Below are positions 45,680-56,098 of a DNA stretch of 64,000 nt, piece by piece. Below the pieces are notes generated by a model that was given only the letters and a program-made list of their open reading frames with translations, did no database searches and was not told the origin of the DNA. How positions within the stretch are numbered: the stretch's first letter is position 1; every line of letters begins with the position of its first letter. The position numbers and the translations under genes were made by a program. The stretch comes from Ancylomarina sp. 16SWW S1-10-2 (GTDB taxonomy: Bacteria > Bacteroidota > Bacteroidia > Bacteroidales > Marinifilaceae): assembly GCF_009669305.1 (NCBI RefSeq), contig NZ_SADB01000007.1:62001-126000 (forward strand). Reading direction: 5' to 3'.

Positions 45680-47182
45680 ATGAAAATATTTAGACTCTGT
45701 TTACTACTAACCTTAAGCTTTCCATTGTTTAGTTTTTCACAAAGCTATTCTAATATTGATTTTGCTGCTCAAATTTCTGAGAAAAGTATAAAAAAAAATG
45801 TAAAGTCTCTTTGTTCCGATATAATGCAAGGACGCGAAACAGGAACTGAAGGACAAAAGAATGCTGCAGTATATATCTATTCTCAATTTAAACAAGCAGG
45901 ATTACAGGCAGTTGATAAAAGTCAGGATAGCTTATCGTATTTTCAATCTGTAAAGCTTTCCAAACTAGGCTTACCTTCAGCAACAATAAAAGTAAATAAG
46001 AAAACTTTTTATAATTATAAAGACTTTGTAGCTGGCTCTATCCAAGATTCAATATTTAAAGACTTAGATATCGTTTATATCGGCAATTCTCCAATTCAAA
46101 ACTATTCGGAAATTGATTTCACCAATAAGGCTGTTTTATTTCTTACCTCAAACTTCCATAAAGCTTTTTCTCAAGCGTATGACATCTGGAAACATTCCAA
46201 ACCAAGTTTAATCTTATTTTGCGATCCTATAAACACGAGTTTGTTTGATCGATATATACATACAAGTAAAAGTGTAAGATATAAACGATTTCGTTTAAAA
46301 AAGCCTATTGATACGGTTGATTCAAGGATATTTGGTAAAGAATCAGATTTTTATAACTACTTAAGAACCCACGAAATTATTCCTATTTCGGTACGACTTA
46401 CAAAAGCAATAACAGGTTTAAAGCTAAAGCAGTTAAAAAATAGCCTTGCAAATCAGAACCAAACCACACCTATAATAGCTCATCTGCAATTGCAATTAAA
46501 AAATAATGATGAAATAATAAAAACAGAAAATGTGATATCTTTAATAGAAGGTACCGAAAAACCAGAAGAGTTCATTATTATTTCTGCACACTTCGATCAC
46601 CTGGGTGTCGATAAAAAATTAATCTGTTACGGCGCCAATGATAATGCATCCGGAACCGCAGCACTTATTGAAATCGCTAAGGCTTTTAAATATGCTGAAT
46701 TAAAAGGTCAAAGACCCAAACGGAGTGTCATTTTTACGGCTTTTACTGCTGAAGAAAAAGGTTTACTTGGTTCAGAATTTTTTGTAAGAAACTCTCCTGT
46801 TCCGCTAAAATCAATTAAAGCCAATTTAAATATGGATATGTTAGGTCGTATAGACGAATACCATTCATCAGCAAACTATATCTATCTTTTGGGTACTTCT
46901 CATTTAAATCCTCAGCTAAAACCAATAAGCGATAGTTTAAATGGGCTTTACTCACATCTAATTCTTGATTATAAATACGATCAGCCACATAATCCATTCT
47001 ATGGATCTTCAGATCAAGCTTCTTTCGTAAAAAATAAAATTCCTTCAATCATGTATTTCAATGGTCTACACGATGATTATCATACACCAGAAGATACGCC
47101 TAATAAATTAGATTATAAAAACATTGAACGCGTTGCACAACTTGTATTTCTCACAGCTTGGGAACTGTCCAATCAAGACTAA
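45680..47182 (+). CDS. Exported M28-family zinc aminopeptidase
   Basis: This 500-residue secreted peptidase has signal peptide MKIFRLCLLLTLSFPLFSFSQ and an M28 catalytic core in the C-terminal half: IISAHFDHLGVD (zinc His), YGANDNASGTAALIEIA (bridging Asp), TAEEKGLLGSEFF (catalytic Glu and ligand), NLNMDMLGRID (Asp), and DDYHTPED (His). All metal ligands are present. The N-terminal half (residues 25-270) is probably a PA-like insert. It may be a periplasmic or secreted exopeptidase. Confidence 0.92.
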   Translation: MKIFRLCLLLTLSFPLFSFSQSYSNIDFAAQISEKSIKKNVKSLCSDIMQGRETGTEGQKNAAVYIYSQFKQAGLQAVDKSQDSLSYFQSVKLSKLGLPSATIKVNKKTFYNYKDFVAGSIQDSIFKDLDIVYIGNSPIQNYSEIDFTNKAVLFLTSNFHKAFSQAYDIWKHSKPSLILFCDPINTSLFDRYIHTSKSVRYKRFRLKKPIDTVDSRIFGKESDFYNYLRTHEIIPISVRLTKAITGLKLKQLKNSLANQNQTTPIIAHLQLQLKNNDEIIKTENVISLIEGTEKPEEFIIISAHFDHLGVDKKLICYGANDNASGTAALIEIAKAFKYAELKGQRPKRSVIFTAFTAEEKGLLGSEFFVRNSPVPLKSIKANLNMDMLGRIDEYHSSANYIYLLGTSHLNPQLKPISDSLNGLYSHLILDYKYDQPHNPFYGSSDQASFVKNKIPSIMYFNGLHDDYHTPEDTPNKLDYKNIERVAQLVFLTAWELSNQD

Positions 47183-47318
47183 ATTAATAAGCTAAACCAT
47201 GATTTTCGTATGTTTCGTGTATAAATTCAACTCTTTTATCAAGAATGAAAAATAAACAAGAATTCAACTAATCTAATTTTTTGTTCAATTAAATTCTTAC
47301 TTTTAAGATAAGAAAAGC

Positions 47319-47326
47319 TATTTTTG
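47319..47326 (+). promoter_or_regulatory. Predicted -7 element upstream of the lipoprotein gene
   Basis: TATTTTTG matches TAnnTTTG 21 bases before the first in-frame ATG at 47348. A clear -33 element was not assigned. Confidence 0.4.
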
Positions 47327-47347
47327 TATCATATAATCAACAACATC

Positions 47348-48127
47348 ATGTTTATGAAAGCTATCCTAACTTTATCGATTTTCTGCTTGAGCTTAATTTT
47401 ATTCTCATGTGCTAAAGAATCTAAACATTCTGGTTATGTGGATCCCAATGAAGCATTAGTTGAGAAATTAGATAGTGTAGGTGGAAATTCTAGAACATAT
47501 AATTGGGATTTTCAGATTTTAAAAGGAATCCAAGATTCTCGTTACTATGCACCTGTTGATATCCCAACTGCATTAAATAGTATTCCCGACGAACTAAAAG
47601 ATGGTATTCATCTTCCTGATGTTAGTACTCTACTTGATACAATTGGTACTGAAATGGCCAACATTGTTACTTTTTGGAATACTAAAAATAAGCTCATGTT
47701 TCAAATTCAAATCTCATACTTTAAAAATGATGTAGAATACGACGCAGGCAATAAAGATTTCTTTATTATATCTGCTGCTACGCTTGCTGACAATCCATTT
47801 TTAGATGATCCAGATTCTGAAGAAGATCCAATTGATAAATGGAGAACTGAGTTTAATATTGATGGAGACGAAACTGCTGGAGAGGTTGTTACATATAAGG
47901 ATTTAAAATTAAATCCCGATTTACCTCTATTCTTTAAGGTTTCACCTTCAAGTTGGACTACTATGTATAATTATTATTCTTTTGATGGATCTAAAATCAT
48001 TCATCGATCTACTGGTTCAAAAATGTACTATGCTTGGTATGACGGTGTTCTTTTTCAAATTGGCTACAAATTCGACGACGAAACAATTGATATGGAATCA
48101 GTCATTCGAAAAATAATTTTAGGTTAG
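47348..48127 (+). CDS. Lipoprotein of unknown function
   Basis: 259 residues from ATG 47348; ATG 47354 is also possible. The signal ends LILFSCAKES, giving a lipobox Cys near residue 20. The mature part is acidic with an Asp/Glu-rich segment (FLDDPDSEEDPIDKW). No catalytic motif is seen. It is convergent with the esterase gene, with only 4 bases between stops. Confidence 0.7.
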   Translation: MFMKAILTLSIFCLSLILFSCAKESKHSGYVDPNEALVEKLDSVGGNSRTYNWDFQILKGIQDSRYYAPVDIPTALNSIPDELKDGIHLPDVSTLLDTIGTEMANIVTFWNTKNKLMFQIQISYFKNDVEYDAGNKDFFIISAATLADNPFLDDPDSEEDPIDKWRTEFNIDGDETAGEVVTYKDLKLNPDLPLFFKVSPSSWTTMYNYYSFDGSKIIHRSTGSKMYYAWYDGVLFQIGYKFDDETIDMESVIRKIILG

Positions 48128-48131
48128 TAGC

Positions 48132-48902
48132 TTATAAACCTTCACAATGTCTTTTAAGATGCAATAGGCCATTCTGTATGCCTTCATCTGAATAGTGATT
48201 CCAAAAACTATCTAAACCATGTTCAACTCCAAATAGGTGATTAAATGTGTGTGGAATTTTTAGTATTGTCAAAAAATCATGCATCAGGAAACTTGCCTTT
48301 CTATTCTTATTCCTAACATACTGATCTTCCGTACCAATTTCCATGAAAAGCTGCACATCAGAATCAATTAAGGCAGCTTTATTTTTTATCGCCATATCTT
48401 TATTTTCAGCTAGTGTATAGTCACTCACATATCCCATGGAGATAACAGACTTAAAACTATTGGGGTATTTAAACATATAGTGTAAAACGCCACCTCCACC
48501 TCTTGAATGACCTTCAAACGAAACGCCTTTTTCTCCTCCAGCTTTAAAATTAGACTTACAAAACGCTATAAACTCACCATTAGGTGACAATAAAGCTTCA
48601 TTTTCCTTTGTAAACCACTGAATATCATCTTTATTTTCATCACCTCTTATTCCAGCAATTACAATATTCGGAATCTCACCAGTTAAAATCCAGTCATTTA
48701 ATTGTTGGGCTGCAATATACTTTTTGAAAGCTCCCTCGTCTCCACCTTGACCATGAAGAAATAAAATGAGCCTATAATTTATATCAGGATTCCAATTGGG
48801 AGGCAAATAGACAAAATAAGGTACTATAGAACGAGCCTTACTTTCGAAAGTTGATAATGTATACTTTCCTTTGGCTTTTGTTATATCGAAGGCTAATGTC
48901 AT
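48132..48902 (-). CDS. Alpha/beta-hydrolase esterase
   Basis: This 256-residue hydrolase without a signal peptide has the oxyanion segment LILFLHGQGGDEGAF, nucleophile elbow GHSRGGGGV (Ser), an acidic residue region near 'FMEIGTEDQYV', and a C-terminal His in FGVEHGLDSFW. It resembles esterase D, feruloyl or carboxylesterase-type families. The substrate is unknown. Confidence 0.82.
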   Translation of the reverse strand: MTLAFDITKAKGKYTLSTFESKARSIVPYFVYLPPNWNPDINYRLILFLHGQGGDEGAFKKYIAAQQLNDWILTGEIPNIVIAGIRGDENKDDIQWFTKENEALLSPNGEFIAFCKSNFKAGGEKGVSFEGHSRGGGGVLHYMFKYPNSFKSVISMGYVSDYTLAENKDMAIKNKAALIDSDVQLFMEIGTEDQYVRNKNRKASFLMHDFLTILKIPHTFNHLFGVEHGLDSFWNHYSDEGIQNGLLHLKRHCEGL

Positions 48903-49096
48903 TTCTAATAAATCTGTTTAATTGAAACTTATCAAATTCTATTTCGTTTATCTGATGATTTTCTATGATTCAAATCATTTATCGGATAAATTATTGAAAT
49001 GTTTACTTAAAAATACCGTTTAAGCTTAATTGATACGACAAAAATAACGCTTTCAGTGTTTAAGCCTAAATTCTTATCATTATTAATTCATACAAT

Positions 49097-49135
49097 TAAA
49101 AAATCCTGACAATTACTAGAACTGTCAGGATTTAT
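49097..49135 (-). terminator. Terminator of the arginine operon after carB
   Basis: AAATCCTGACA (49101-49111) pairs with TGTCAGGATTT (49123-49133). On the minus strand it continues into TTTTTAATTG. It lies 24 bases past the carB stop and ends the nine-gene minus-strand cluster. Confidence 0.92.
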
Positions 49136-49156
49136 TTTGGTTAATCTATTAGCAGC

Positions 49157-52100
49157 TTAGGATACATAGTGGTTATATGAATTGATATCTAAAGTTTCCA
49201 ATGATTTTTTACAGAAAGAGTAAATAAATGCACTGGCCAATCTTGCATTGGTTACCAAAGGCACATTAAGGTCGATGGCAGCACGTCTAATCTGATAATC
49301 GTTGAATAGTTCATTTTCACTTAGATTTTTTGGAATATTGATGACGAAATCAACTTCTTTAGATCGGATTAAATCTAAGGCTGTTTTTTCACCCTCTTCA
49401 TCTGGCCAAGCGACTGCTTCAATCTCAACATCATTGTCTGATAGGAATTTTGCAGTACCTCGTGTCCCATATATTTTGTAGCCTTTCTCTTGCAACATCT
49501 GAGTACTCTGTAGTAGTTCAATTTTAGAGCGAATAGGTCCGCTACTAATTAGAATGCTCTTCTTCGGAATTCGATAACCAACTGATAACATTGATTTTAG
49601 TATCGCATCGTAATAATCAGGTCCAATACAACCAACTTCACCAGTAGAAGCCATATCTACACCCAAAACGGGGTCAGCTTTTGACAGTCTAGAGAAGGAA
49701 AATTGTGAGGCTTTCACACCAATATTTTCCAATTCGAACATAGATGGCATTTGTGTTGGAATTATTCCGTTAAGCATCGCCTTAGCTGCCAATTCCACAA
49801 AATTGTAGTTCATTACCTTAGAAACAAATGGGAAACTTCGACTAGCTCTCACATTACATTCAATCACTTTAATATCGTTATCCTTTGCCAACAACTGCAT
49901 ATTAAATGGTCCCGTAATATTTAAAGATTTTGCAATCTCTCCTGCTATTTTACGGATTCGACGAATGGTTTCAAAATACAGTTTCTGTGGTGGAAACACC
50001 AACGTCGCATCACCCGAGTGTACACCTGCAAACTCAACATGTTCAGATATCGCATCAATCAGAACGATACCATCTTTTGCCACACCATCGAACTCGATTT
50101 CTTTAGCTTGCTGAATGAATTCACTCACAACCACAGGATATTGTTTCGAAACTTTCGTTGCCAAGTTTAAGAAATGCTCCAGTTCGTTCTTATTAGACAC
50201 CACATTCATTGCGGCACCTGATAGTACATAACTAGGACGAATAAGAACCGGAAAGTCAACTTCATCAATAAAGGTTTGGATAGCCTCCAGACTACTCAAT
50301 TCTGCCCAACGTGGTTGATCTACACCCAAATTGTCTAACATGTCTGAGAAAGTCTTTCTATTCTCAGCCCTATCAATATTTTCAGGAGAAGTCCCTAAAA
50401 CCTTAACTTTAGCCTCATGTAAACGCATTGCAAGATTATTCGGTATTTGTCCACCCACAGATACAATAACGCCTTTAGGCTGCTCTAAATCGATAATATC
50501 AAGAACTCTTTCAAAAGAAAGCTCATCGAAATATAAACGATCACACACATCGTAATCTGTACTCACCGTTTCAGGGTTGTAGTTAATCATGACTGAACGG
50601 TATCCTTCTTTTTTGACGCCACTCAAGGCATTAACACTACACCAGTCAAATTCTACACTAGAACCGATACGATATGCACCTGACCCCAGAACTATAACCG
50701 ACTTATTGTCATGTTCATAAACCACATCATTTTCACAACCACTATAGGTTAAGTATAAGTAATTTGTTTGTGCAGGATATTCAGCTGCAAGTGTATCAAT
50801 CTGCTTAACAACTGGAATAATTCCAAGTTTCTTACGAGCATTTCTAACCTGTAAAAGCTCAGATTCCATATTCCCATCTTTAGGCTTTAACACAAAACGC
50901 GCAATTTGAAAATCGGAGAAACCATATACTTTAGACTTGCGAAAAAGATCAGTATCGAGAGAAGCTAATTGATTACACTTTTTAAGTTTCCATTTTAATT
51001 TACTGATATTCTCTAGCTTACTCAAGAACCATTTATCAATTGCTGTTAAATCATGAATTTGATTAATTGAATAACCCTTCTCAAGTGCTTGAGCAACAGC
51101 AAATATTCTCATATCTGTTGGATGAGATAATTCTTTATCTATATCATCAAACTTGGCGTTATCATTTCCCACAAAGCCATGCATGCCTTGTCCAATCATT
51201 CTTAGCCCTTTCTGAATAGCTTCCTCAAAATTACGACCAATAGCCATTACTTCTCCCACCGACTTCATACTCGAACCAATTTCCTTGGTTACACCTTCGA
51301 ACTTATTCAAATCCCAACGTGGAATTTTACAAACCACATAGTCAAGAGCAGGCTCAAAACAAGCTGTTGTTACTTTAGTTACAGCATTTTTCAAATCCTG
51401 AAGGGCATAACCTAATCCAAGTTTAGCTGCCACAAATGCTAAAGGATAACCTGTTGCCTTAGAAGCAAGTGCAGATGAACGAGATAGACGAGCATTTACC
51501 TCAATTACACGATAATCTTCTGAGTTTGGATCAAGAGCATATTGTACGTTACACTCTCCAACCACACCTAAGTGTCGAATAATTTTAAGAGCTAAAGATC
51601 TTAGTTTGTGATATTCTGAATTGGTAAGCGTTTGAGATGGTGCAATAACGATACTTTCACCCGTATGAATGCCAAGTGGATCGAAATTTTCCATATTACA
51701 AACCGTAATACAGTTGTCATAAGCATCACGTACAACCTCATATTCGACCTCTTTCCATCCTTTAAGAGACTCTTCAACTAAAATTTGAGATGAGTACGAC
51801 AAAGCGTTTTCTGCTAAGACTCTTAACTCATCCATATTATTACAAAATCCTGAGCCTTGACCACCCAAAGTAAAGGCTGCACGAACAATAATTGGGAAAC
51901 CTAATTTCCCTGCTGCTTCTAATGCTGCATCAATCGATTCAACAGCGACACTATTGGGTGTTTTTACATCAATCTTACGAAGTTCATTAGCAAATATCTC
52001 TCTATCTTCTGTTTTTATGATGGTCTCAATAGGTGTACCAAGCACCTTCAAATTATACTTTTCTAATGTGCCTGCATTAAAAAGCTCAATACCGCAATTG

Positions 52101-52381
52101 AGTGCTGTTTGTCCTCCAAATGCCAAAAGAATTCCATCAGGCTTTTCTTTTAGAATGACTTGTTCTACAAAATAAGGCGTTACAGGTAGAAAATAGATTT
52201 CATCTGCAATGCCTTTGGATGTTTGGACTGTTGCTACATTAGGATTTATAAGTACTGTTTTGATACCTTCTTCCTTCATCGCCTTTAATGCCTGAGATCC
52301 TGAATAATCAAACTCTCCTGCTTCACCAATTTTAAGCGCTCCGGAACCTAATACCAATACTTTCTTTATATTATGAGTCAT
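49157..52381 (-). CDS. carB: Carbamoyl-phosphate synthase large subunit
   Basis: CarB makes carbamoyl phosphate from bicarbonate, ATP and CarA-derived ammonia. From M15 of the frame (ATG 52381) the protein is 1074 residues, as in E. coli. It has two ATP-grasp halves: VLGSGALKIGEAGEFDYSGSQA, AFTLGGQGSGF and EVNARLSRSSALASKATGYPLA in the first, and IVLGSGAYRIGSSVEFDWCSV, RPSYVLSGAAM and ECNVRASRSFPFVSK in the second. A C-terminal MGS-like allosteric domain follows. It is the last gene of the arg cluster, suggesting an arginine-dedicated synthase. Confidence 0.95.
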   Translation of the reverse strand: MTHNIKKVLVLGSGALKIGEAGEFDYSGSQALKAMKEEGIKTVLINPNVATVQTSKGIADEIYFLPVTPYFVEQVILKEKPDGILLAFGGQTALNCGIELFNAGTLEKYNLKVLGTPIETIIKTEDREIFANELRKIDVKTPNSVAVESIDAALEAAGKLGFPIIVRAAFTLGGQGSGFCNNMDELRVLAENALSYSSQILVEESLKGWKEVEYEVVRDAYDNCITVCNMENFDPLGIHTGESIVIAPSQTLTNSEYHKLRSLALKIIRHLGVVGECNVQYALDPNSEDYRVIEVNARLSRSSALASKATGYPLAFVAAKLGLGYALQDLKNAVTKVTTACFEPALDYVVCKIPRWDLNKFEGVTKEIGSSMKSVGEVMAIGRNFEEAIQKGLRMIGQGMHGFVGNDNAKFDDIDKELSHPTDMRIFAVAQALEKGYSINQIHDLTAIDKWFLSKLENISKLKWKLKKCNQLASLDTDLFRKSKVYGFSDFQIARFVLKPKDGNMESELLQVRNARKKLGIIPVVKQIDTLAAEYPAQTNYLYLTYSGCENDVVYEHDNKSVIVLGSGAYRIGSSVEFDWCSVNALSGVKKEGYRSVMINYNPETVSTDYDVCDRLYFDELSFERVLDIIDLEQPKGVIVSVGGQIPNNLAMRLHEAKVKVLGTSPENIDRAENRKTFSDMLDNLGVDQPRWAELSSLEAIQTFIDEVDFPVLIRPSYVLSGAAMNVVSNKNELEHFLNLATKVSKQYPVVVSEFIQQAKEIEFDGVAKDGIVLIDAISEHVEFAGVHSGDATLVFPPQKLYFETIRRIRKIAGEIAKSLNITGPFNMQLLAKDNDIKVIECNVRASRSFPFVSKVMNYNFVELAAKAMLNGIIPTQMPSMFELENIGVKASQFSFSRLSKADPVLGVDMASTGEVGCIGPDYYDAILKSMLSVGYRIPKKSILISSGPIRSKIELLQSTQMLQEKGYKIYGTRGTAKFLSDNDVEIEAVAWPDEEGEKTALDLIRSKEVDFVINIPKNLSENELFNDYQIRRAAIDLNVPLVTNARLASAFIYSFCKKSLETLDINSYNHYVS

Positions 52382-52447
52382 GTCTTTCTTAGTTAATGTT
52401 GATTCTAATATCCCTTTTTTCACTTTAACCTTACTACTTTGAGTACT

Positions 52448-53524
52448 TTATCCTTTGTACTCTTCCATCATTCCAATGAAATCATCAAATAGAAATTCTG
52501 TATCAGTTGGACCACTTGAAGCTTCAGGATGAAACTGAGACGAGAAAAAAGGCTTAGTTTTGTGCTTAATTCCTTCGCAGGTATTATCATTAGCATTTTC
52601 AAACAAAACCTCCCAATCCGATGGTAATGTATCTGTATCGATAGCATATCCATGATTCTGAGAGGTAATAAAACAACGCTTAGTTCCTTTTAAAAGTGCG
52701 GGCTGATTATGAGATCGATGACCATACTTCAATTTATAAGTATCGGCTCCTGCAGCCAAAGCCATCAGCTGGGTTCCAAGACAGATTCCCATGATTGGCT
52801 TATCCTGACTCAGAGCCGTTTTCACATGATCAATAGCCTTAACATTTAGTTTCGGATCACCGGGACCATTTGAGAGAAATAAACCATCGTAATCATCATT
52901 AGTAAAATCATAATCGTAAGGAACACGAATAACGGTCGTATCTCGCTTTAACAGACAACGAATAATGTTATTCTTGCAACCGCAATCAAGCAAAAGAACT
53001 TTGTGTTTGCCATTTCCATATGTCTTTACTTCTTTAGTACTAACCTCAGAAACTAAATGACGAGAATTTGGATCGATAAAAGCTACGTCCTGATCATTAA
53101 CGACGATTTTCGCTTTCATGCTTCCATTAGTACGGAGTTTTTTGGTTAAAGCACGCGTATCTATTCCATAAATACCTGGTATTTGATGTTCTTTCATCCA
53201 ATCAGAAAGGCTTAAGCTAGCATTCCAGTGACTAAAATCATCGGTATAATCTGATACAACAAAACCAGAAAGTTGAATCTTATCAGATTCAAAATAGCGA
53301 AACAAATCATCTTCTTTTCTATCTCCAGGAACGCCATAGTTTCCAATCAAAGGAAAGGTTGTTACCAAAATTTGACCTCGATACGAGGGATCACTCAAAC
53401 TTTCAGGATATCCCGTCATGGCTGTATTAAATACCATTTCACCTGCGACAGATCCTTCGTAACCAAAGGAAGTTCCATGGTACTCACTACCATCTTCCAG
53501 TATTAACTTTGCTTGTTTCAACAT
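52448..53524 (-). CDS. carA: Carbamoyl-phosphate synthase small subunit
   Basis: CarA hydrolyses glutamine and channels ammonia to CarB. The 358-residue protein has the N-terminal ILEDGSEYHGTSFG and GEMVFNTAMTGYPESLSDPSY, then a class I glutaminase with nucleophile Cys in GICLGTQ and the His/Glu pair in SQFHPEASSGP. It sits 66 bases upstream of carB and downstream of argH. Confidence 0.96.
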   Translation of the reverse strand: MLKQAKLILEDGSEYHGTSFGYEGSVAGEMVFNTAMTGYPESLSDPSYRGQILVTTFPLIGNYGVPGDRKEDDLFRYFESDKIQLSGFVVSDYTDDFSHWNASLSLSDWMKEHQIPGIYGIDTRALTKKLRTNGSMKAKIVVNDQDVAFIDPNSRHLVSEVSTKEVKTYGNGKHKVLLLDCGCKNNIIRCLLKRDTTVIRVPYDYDFTNDDYDGLFLSNGPGDPKLNVKAIDHVKTALSQDKPIMGICLGTQLMALAAGADTYKLKYGHRSHNQPALLKGTKRCFITSQNHGYAIDTDTLPSDWEVLFENANDNTCEGIKHKTKPFFSSQFHPEASSGPTDTEFLFDDFIGMMEEYKG

Positions 53525-53580
53525 AAATTGTAATTATATAATGGTTGTTTATCTTTTTTATTCTACTGCCTATCAAGGTA

Positions 53581-54918
53581 CTAACTTCTTCCCAGTAAAC
53601 TTTGGTAAGCTTTATCGATTTTTTCAAAATTAAAGGATTGAACCGCTTTTTCTAGTTTTAATTTGATTTGATCGTTACAAAGATTACCAATACTACCCTC
53701 GTGCTGATGTTTTAACTCACCCTCAAACTTAAACTCTCCTGATTCTACTAATGCTCCTACTTTTTTGTAAGCATCACGAAAAGGAACACCTTTAAGCACT
53801 AACTCATTCACCATCTCAACAGTAAATAAATACTTATATCTTTCATCATCAAGTAGATTCTCATTGACTTTTACATTCGACAACATGATTTTCGACATTT
53901 CTAAACAAGAAATTAATTGATCGAATGCTGGCATAAAAAATTCTTTAGTCAGCTGATAATCTCTATGATAACCCGATGGTAAATTTGAACTAACAGCCTG
54001 TATCTGTGTAGGTAGTACTTGTAATGAGTTTGCTTTGGCTCTCACTAATTCAAAAACATCAGGATTCTTTTTGTGAGGCATAATACTACTCCCTGTCGTG
54101 AACTCATCAGCGAAACTGATAAATCCAAAATTCTGAGAGTTATACAAACAGGCATCCATAGCCAATTTACCAATAGTGTAAGCCATATTTGAAAGTGCAG
54201 ACACAACTGCAAATTCCATTTTACCTCTACCTAATTGAGCGTAAACCACATTGTAATTTAGATTCTCAAAACCCAATAGATCAGTTGTCATCTGACGATT
54301 AAGAGGAAATGATGATCCATAACCAGCTCCTGAACCTAAAGGGTTCTGATCTACTACTTTAAAGGCTGATTGTAATAAGGCCAAATCATCACTCAAAGCC
54401 TCAGCATAAGCACCAAACCAAAGCCCGAAGGAAGATGGCATGGCAACCTGTAAGTGCGTATAACCTGGAATAAGAATATCTTTATACTTTTCAGAATTTT
54501 CAATTAGTAAATCAAATAAAGACTTGGCTGCATTCACCACTCTTTCAATTTCATGACGTGTGAATAGCTTTAAATCAAGTAAAACCTGGTCATTTCTCGA
54601 TCTTCCAGAGTGAATCTTCTTGCCCACATCACCTAAGCTCTTTGTTAATAACAACTCAACCTGTGAATGCACATCTTCGGTGCCTTCTTCAATCGAAAAA
54701 TCACCATTTTCTATATCAACAAATATCTTTTGAAGCTCTTTTTCAACTTGAACAAACTCTGCTGGCTCAAGTAAGTTAATACTGGTCAACATTTTGCAAT
54801 GAGCCAATGAACCCAATACATCAAAAGGAGCCAGTTGCAAATCAAGTTCACGATCTTTACCAATCGTAAAATCTTCTACATTCTGATTCATCTTCGTACC
54901 CTTATCCCAAAGTTTCAT
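53581..54918 (-). CDS. argH: Argininosuccinate lyase
   Basis: ArgH splits argininosuccinate to arginine and fumarate. The 445-residue protein has the fumarase-superfamily signature GSSIMPHKKNPD with catalytic Ser, HSGRSRNDQVLLDLKLF, and PGYTHLQVAMPSSFGLW. The start MKLWDKGTK fits the family (KLW.KG). The 107-base gap from argE contains a small CCCAAT..ATTGGG hairpin at 54946-54961. Confidence 0.95.
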   Translation of the reverse strand: MKLWDKGTKMNQNVEDFTIGKDRELDLQLAPFDVLGSLAHCKMLTSINLLEPAEFVQVEKELQKIFVDIENGDFSIEEGTEDVHSQVELLLTKSLGDVGKKIHSGRSRNDQVLLDLKLFTRHEIERVVNAAKSLFDLLIENSEKYKDILIPGYTHLQVAMPSSFGLWFGAYAEALSDDLALLQSAFKVVDQNPLGSGAGYGSSFPLNRQMTTDLLGFENLNYNVVYAQLGRGKMEFAVVSALSNMAYTIGKLAMDACLYNSQNFGFISFADEFTTGSSIMPHKKNPDVFELVRAKANSLQVLPTQIQAVSSNLPSGYHRDYQLTKEFFMPAFDQLISCLEMSKIMLSNVKVNENLLDDERYKYLFTVEMVNELVLKGVPFRDAYKKVGALVESGEFKFEGELKHQHEGSIGNLCNDQIKLKLEKAVQSFNFEKIDKAYQSLLGRS

Positions 54919-55025
54919 ATGTTCTTAATTTTATATTTTCATTATCCCAATAATCATTGGGAGTAAGTGTCCTTTTATATAAATACTTCTCTTAAAAAGT
55001 ATCCTTAATAGTTTGTTTCAGATGC

Positions 55026-56096
55026 TTATTCTTTAATATCTAAACCATTTAATAATTGGTAATAAATTTCAACACCTTCTTCTATTTCTGACAGATTAAC
55101 ATACTCGTCAACCGTATGTGATCTGGCTGAATCTCCAGGACCAAACTTCAATGTTGGAAAGCCTTTCATTATGGCTTGGTCAGAAGTTGTTGGCGAACCA
55201 TAATAGCTTCTCCCCATTTTTATACCAGCCTGAACCAATGGATGTTTTAAGTCAATACCTGAAGAATTCATTCTATATGATCTAGCTATAACTTCACTTT
55301 CTGTTTGATTATCAATTAAGTTGAAAAGCTCCTGGTTATTATAGTTCTCATTACTTCTCACATCCACTACAAATCGACAAGAATCAGGAACCACATTATG
55401 TTGAGAACCAGCCTCAATTTGTGTCACAGACATTTTAACTGGACCAAGAATATCCGATTCTTTATCGAACTTATATGTTTGAAACCATTTTAAATCTTTC
55501 ATAGCTTTCTCAATAGCATTCACACCCTCGTTTCTAGCTGCATGTCCTGCTTTTCCTTTGGCTTCAACATCTAAAACCATCAAACCTTTTTCTGCAATTG
55601 CCATCTGCATAAGGGTTGGTTCTCCAACTATACCTAAAGCAATTTTCCCAATTTTATCATGAATCAACTCAAATCCACCCTTTCCAGAGATTTCTTCTTC
55701 AGCAGAAGCAACAAAAACAAGGTTATAAGGCTGTTCTTCTTTGTCTAAAGCCAAAAATGTAGCCATTAGAGAACATAAACAACCTCCAGCATCATTCGAA
55801 CCAAGTCCGTACAATTTGCCATCTTCAACTAGTGGCTTAAAAGGATCTTTTGTCCACGACGCCGTAGCATTTACCGTATCTAAATGAGAATTAAGGAGTA
55901 ATAGAGGTTTGCCTTCACTATTATATTTTCCAAAAACCCAAACATTATTCTTTTCTCTATGGATTTCATAATTATGAGATTTAAGAACATTCTCCATTAA
56001 ATCGGCAACCTGATCTTCCTCCTTGCTATATGATTGTATACCAATTAAACCCTTAAGAGTTTCAATGGCAAGTGTTTTATATATATCTAAATTCAT
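55026..56096 (-). CDS. argE: M20-family deacylase of arginine biosynthesis (ArgE-like)
   Basis: This 356-residue zinc deacylase removes the acyl group from an acylated arginine precursor. Metal motifs are LLLLNSHLDTVNAT (His/Asp), GLGSNDAGG (bridging Asp), and VASAEEEISGKGG (catalytic Glu pair), plus a lid dimerisation segment. In some Bacteroidota deacylation is thought to act on acyl-citrulline rather than acyl-ornithine, so the natural substrate is uncertain. ATG 56096 lies 2 bases after the argB stop; ATG 56105 is possible. Confidence 0.88.
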   Translation of the reverse strand: MNLDIYKTLAIETLKGLIGIQSYSKEEDQVADLMENVLKSHNYEIHREKNNVWVFGKYNSEGKPLLLLNSHLDTVNATASWTKDPFKPLVEDGKLYGLGSNDAGGCLCSLMATFLALDKEEQPYNLVFVASAEEEISGKGGFELIHDKIGKIALGIVGEPTLMQMAIAEKGLMVLDVEAKGKAGHAARNEGVNAIEKAMKDLKWFQTYKFDKESDILGPVKMSVTQIEAGSQHNVVPDSCRFVVDVRSNENYNNQELFNLIDNQTESEVIARSYRMNSSGIDLKHPLVQAGIKMGRSYYGSPTTSDQAIMKGFPTLKFGPGDSARSHTVDEYVNLSEIEEGVEIYYQLLNGLDIKE

Positions 56097-56098
56097 GA